From Gemmatimonadota bacterium (GTDB lineage: Bacteria > Latescibacterota > UBA2968 > GCA-2709665), in NCBI GenBank assembly GCA_028877215.1, contig JAPPFJ010000014.1, forward strand, positions 62,001 through 126,000: a stretch of DNA of 64,000 nucleotides, given 5' to 3'. Positions 62,569-64,000 of the stretch are shown here, piece by piece; within the stretch, counting starts at the first letter, position 1, and each line of letters begins with the position of its first letter. The notes under the pieces were generated by a model. It worked only from the letters and a program-made list of their open reading frames with translations. It was not told where the DNA came from and ran no database searches. Position numbers and translations under genes: made by a program.

Positions 62569-63373
62569 AGCGCGAAACTGGCGCCGGCAGCCTTTGGACC
62601 TGTTGAACGGGCCGCGCCTCAAGCAGATTGTCCACAATTCGAAAACGGATGGGACGGGTCATCCAGACCGCCACTGGCTTGTCGTTCTGGAGTGCGGGTC
62701 TGAAAACAAACCCGTAGACGGCTTCAAGGGCGGACGCGTGAAAGATCCGGGGGCCTTTCTGAACGGAGGCCTCTTTGACCCGTCCGTCCGTACCGACCGC
62801 GAATTTCACGAACACAACCCCTTCCAGGCCCAGATCGTGGGCGTCCCTGGGATAGATGGGCAGGACCTCGCGCACCAGAACGGGTTCTTTCGACACGGCC
62901 CAGAAGTCTACGGCTTCTTCGTCAAGCTTCCGGCCCATGTCGCCAAGCGTGTCATCGATTTGTAGATTGGCGAGAAAGTCGATTTCGGACTCCTCGTCTT
63001 CCACGGTGTCAACGACCGCCACGCCATCCAGGTCGCCTGCGCCCAGGATGATTTCTTCACTTTCAGGCAGCGGCGTCTGCCAGGTTTCTGGAATGTCTTC
63101 CAGCGTGATGATAACCGGCGTGGTGTAGGATGGATAACTGCGAGACTCGAACCCTGGAAAGAGAATGCAAGCAAGGGACAGGAGGATTGAGGAGAGGACA
63201 ACTGAAACGCTGAAGATCTTCGGATAATGGCGCTTCAGGTCTGCGTCCGGATATTTGAAACGGACCACGGTGGGGACGATCCATGGCGGCGCCGAAGGGG
63301 CCGGGTAACGGATACGCTCCCTGAGATGACCGGGTCTCGATCGGCGCCAGGATATCGAGGACGCGGACGCCAT
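62567..63373 (-). CDS. TonB-family paralogue without proline-rich region
   Basis: 268 residues from ATG 63373, AAGGA before it. The cytoplasmic motif FKYPDADLKRHYPKIF and membrane helix match the TonB at 27894, and the C-terminal domain (LGLEGVVFVKFAVGTDGRVKE, RPALQNDKPVAVWMTRPIRF) does too. The periplasmic spacer is acidic, without proline runs. The tail RLPAPVSR and TAG abut repeat C. No ExbB/ExbD nearby, so it probably shares the motor of the 26404 cluster or is inactive. Confidence 0.88.
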   Translation of the reverse strand: MASASSISWRRSRPGHLRERIRYPAPSAPPWIVPTVVRFKYPDADLKRHYPKIFSVSVVLSSILLSLACILFPGFESRSYPSYTTPVIITLEDIPETWQTPLPESEEIILGAGDLDGVAVVDTVEDEESEIDFLANLQIDDTLGDMGRKLDEEAVDFWAVSKEPVLVREVLPIYPRDAHDLGLEGVVFVKFAVGTDGRVKEASVQKGPRIFHASALEAVYGFVFRPALQNDKPVAVWMTRPIRFRIVDNLLEARPVQQVQRLPAPVSR

Positions 63374-63392
63374 ACCGATTCCTTAAGGAAAC

Positions 63393-63432
63393 AAATCCCG
63401 GCAAGTTCGAGTGCGGAACACGGCCGGGATTT
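63393..63432 (-). terminator. Hairpin between the coiled-coil gene and the TonB paralogue
   Basis: AAATCCCGGC (63393-63402) and GCCGGGATTT (63423-63432) form a perfect 10-bp stem around a 20-base loop. It follows the coiled-coil gene on the minus strand by 92 bases; short T runs on both sides suggest it could act in either direction. Confidence 0.55.
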
Positions 63433-63524
63433 TCTTGTCTCCCAGCCAGGCAGGTCGGAAGCAACCGCATGGAGGCGCAGGCCGATCAGGCGAGCACGCC
63501 GGCGCCCGGGGGTATGGACGAGTC

Positions 63525-63797
63525 TCACAGCTTGATGAGGGCGGCGAGAATGCCCGCCAGCGCCACCATGGTCGTAATCAGCCAGGCGAAACGGGATCCA
63601 ATGAGTTCATTTGTCCGGTCAATACGTCTATTGGTCTCGTCAATGCGCTTATTGGTCTCGGCGTTCAGCTGGCGGAGGTCTTTGACGTCTTCGCGCAGCT
63701 GGAGGCGAAGGTCCTGCAGATCTTCGCGCAGATAGGCGACTCCCCAATGGGTGTTATCCGGGGTGGGAGCAGCTTGAGGATCGGTCGTTTCGGCCAT
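63525..63797 (-). CDS. Small coiled-coil membrane-anchored protein
   Basis: 90 residues from ATG 63797; the frame extends further upstream but without conserved character. A coiled coil (LREDLQDLRLQLREDVKDLR, then NKRIDETNRRIDRTNELIG) is followed by one C-terminal helix (WLITTMVALAGILAALI). Same architecture as 16570-16815. Function unknown. The remaining 63798-64000 holds nothing recognised. Confidence 0.65.
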   Translation of the reverse strand: MAETTDPQAAPTPDNTHWGVAYLREDLQDLRLQLREDVKDLRQLNAETNKRIDETNRRIDRTNELIGSRFAWLITTMVALAGILAALIKL

Positions 63798-64000
63798 ATT
63801 CCCGCACTCGATCGAAAGGTAGGTATCGGCACGGCGTACGAGCGCGCAACTGAGTGCGCGTGATAAAATATACGGACTTGATCGTGATCGCGCAACCGGG
63901 CTTTGCCGGGCGGTCAGTGGATAGCTTCTTAGACCCTCGTCAAGGTTTCTCCGGGTACCGCCGCACCGTGTCCGGAGGGCGCCGGACTGGCTCTTCACCC

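Overview
The window is one contiguous piece of a GC-rich bacterial chromosome. It is dense, mostly operonic and ordinary in core metabolism. No ribosomal RNA or definitive marker gene is present, so the lineage cannot be assigned from sequence alone. The mix of housekeeping genes with phytanoyl-CoA-dioxygenase-like, creatininase, DegT aminotransferase, MmgE/PrpD and LamG proteins resembles uncultured groups such as Latescibacterota or Poribacteria (inference). ExbB/ExbD/TonB genes imply a Gram-negative envelope.

Layout. 1-7953 (minus): a DnaQ-DinG helicase, a short RelA/SpoT homologue, a small lipoprotein, an RNB-fold protein that appears to have lost its catalytic residues, and a truncated LamG/beta-propeller protein. 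8150-16131 (plus): a small regulator-like protein, an MDR dehydrogenase, DUF2905, queA, ispDF fusion, dedA, ddl and cysS, then tRNA-Thr(TGT). 16882-24503 (minus): creatininase, PhyH-like oxygenase, DegT aminotransferase, tagaturonate-reductase-like protein, SnoaL-like protein, class V aminotransferase and guaB. 25014-29939 (plus): a TPR-ExbB-ExbD-ExbD-TonB-TPR module. 30061-40746 (plus): membrane protein, Nudix hydrolase and amidase with overlapping ends, fabV, comM, class IV aminotransferase, MmgE/PrpD, mnmA and a cupin. 60298-40775 (minus): a roughly 20-kb aromatic amino acid supercluster. 60426-64000: an SDR, a YdjM-like membrane protein, a second TonB and a coiled-coil membrane protein.

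The supercluster runs trp leader, trpE, G, D, C, F, tyrS, a DRE-TIM aldolase, trpB, trpA, chorismate mutase, DAHP synthase, tyrA, an AroA homologue, a 46-residue membrane peptide, aroE, menG/ubiE, argS, aroK, aroB. It starts with what reads as a textbook attenuator: promoter, leader peptide with one Trp codon and many Tyr/Phe codons, three mutually exclusive pairings of the same hexamer, and a hairpin with nine U residues. The AroA homologue has lost most residues that bind PEP and shikimate-3-phosphate. Dehydroquinate dehydratase, chorismate synthase and prephenate dehydratase are not in the window.

Five families of short dispersed non-coding repeats (called A-E here) lie between genes. Several have terminal inverted repeats, one copy is nested in another, and several sit exactly on stop codons. 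They split the aromatic supercluster into blocks and look like non-autonomous miniature elements. No transposase, prophage or CRISPR array was seen.
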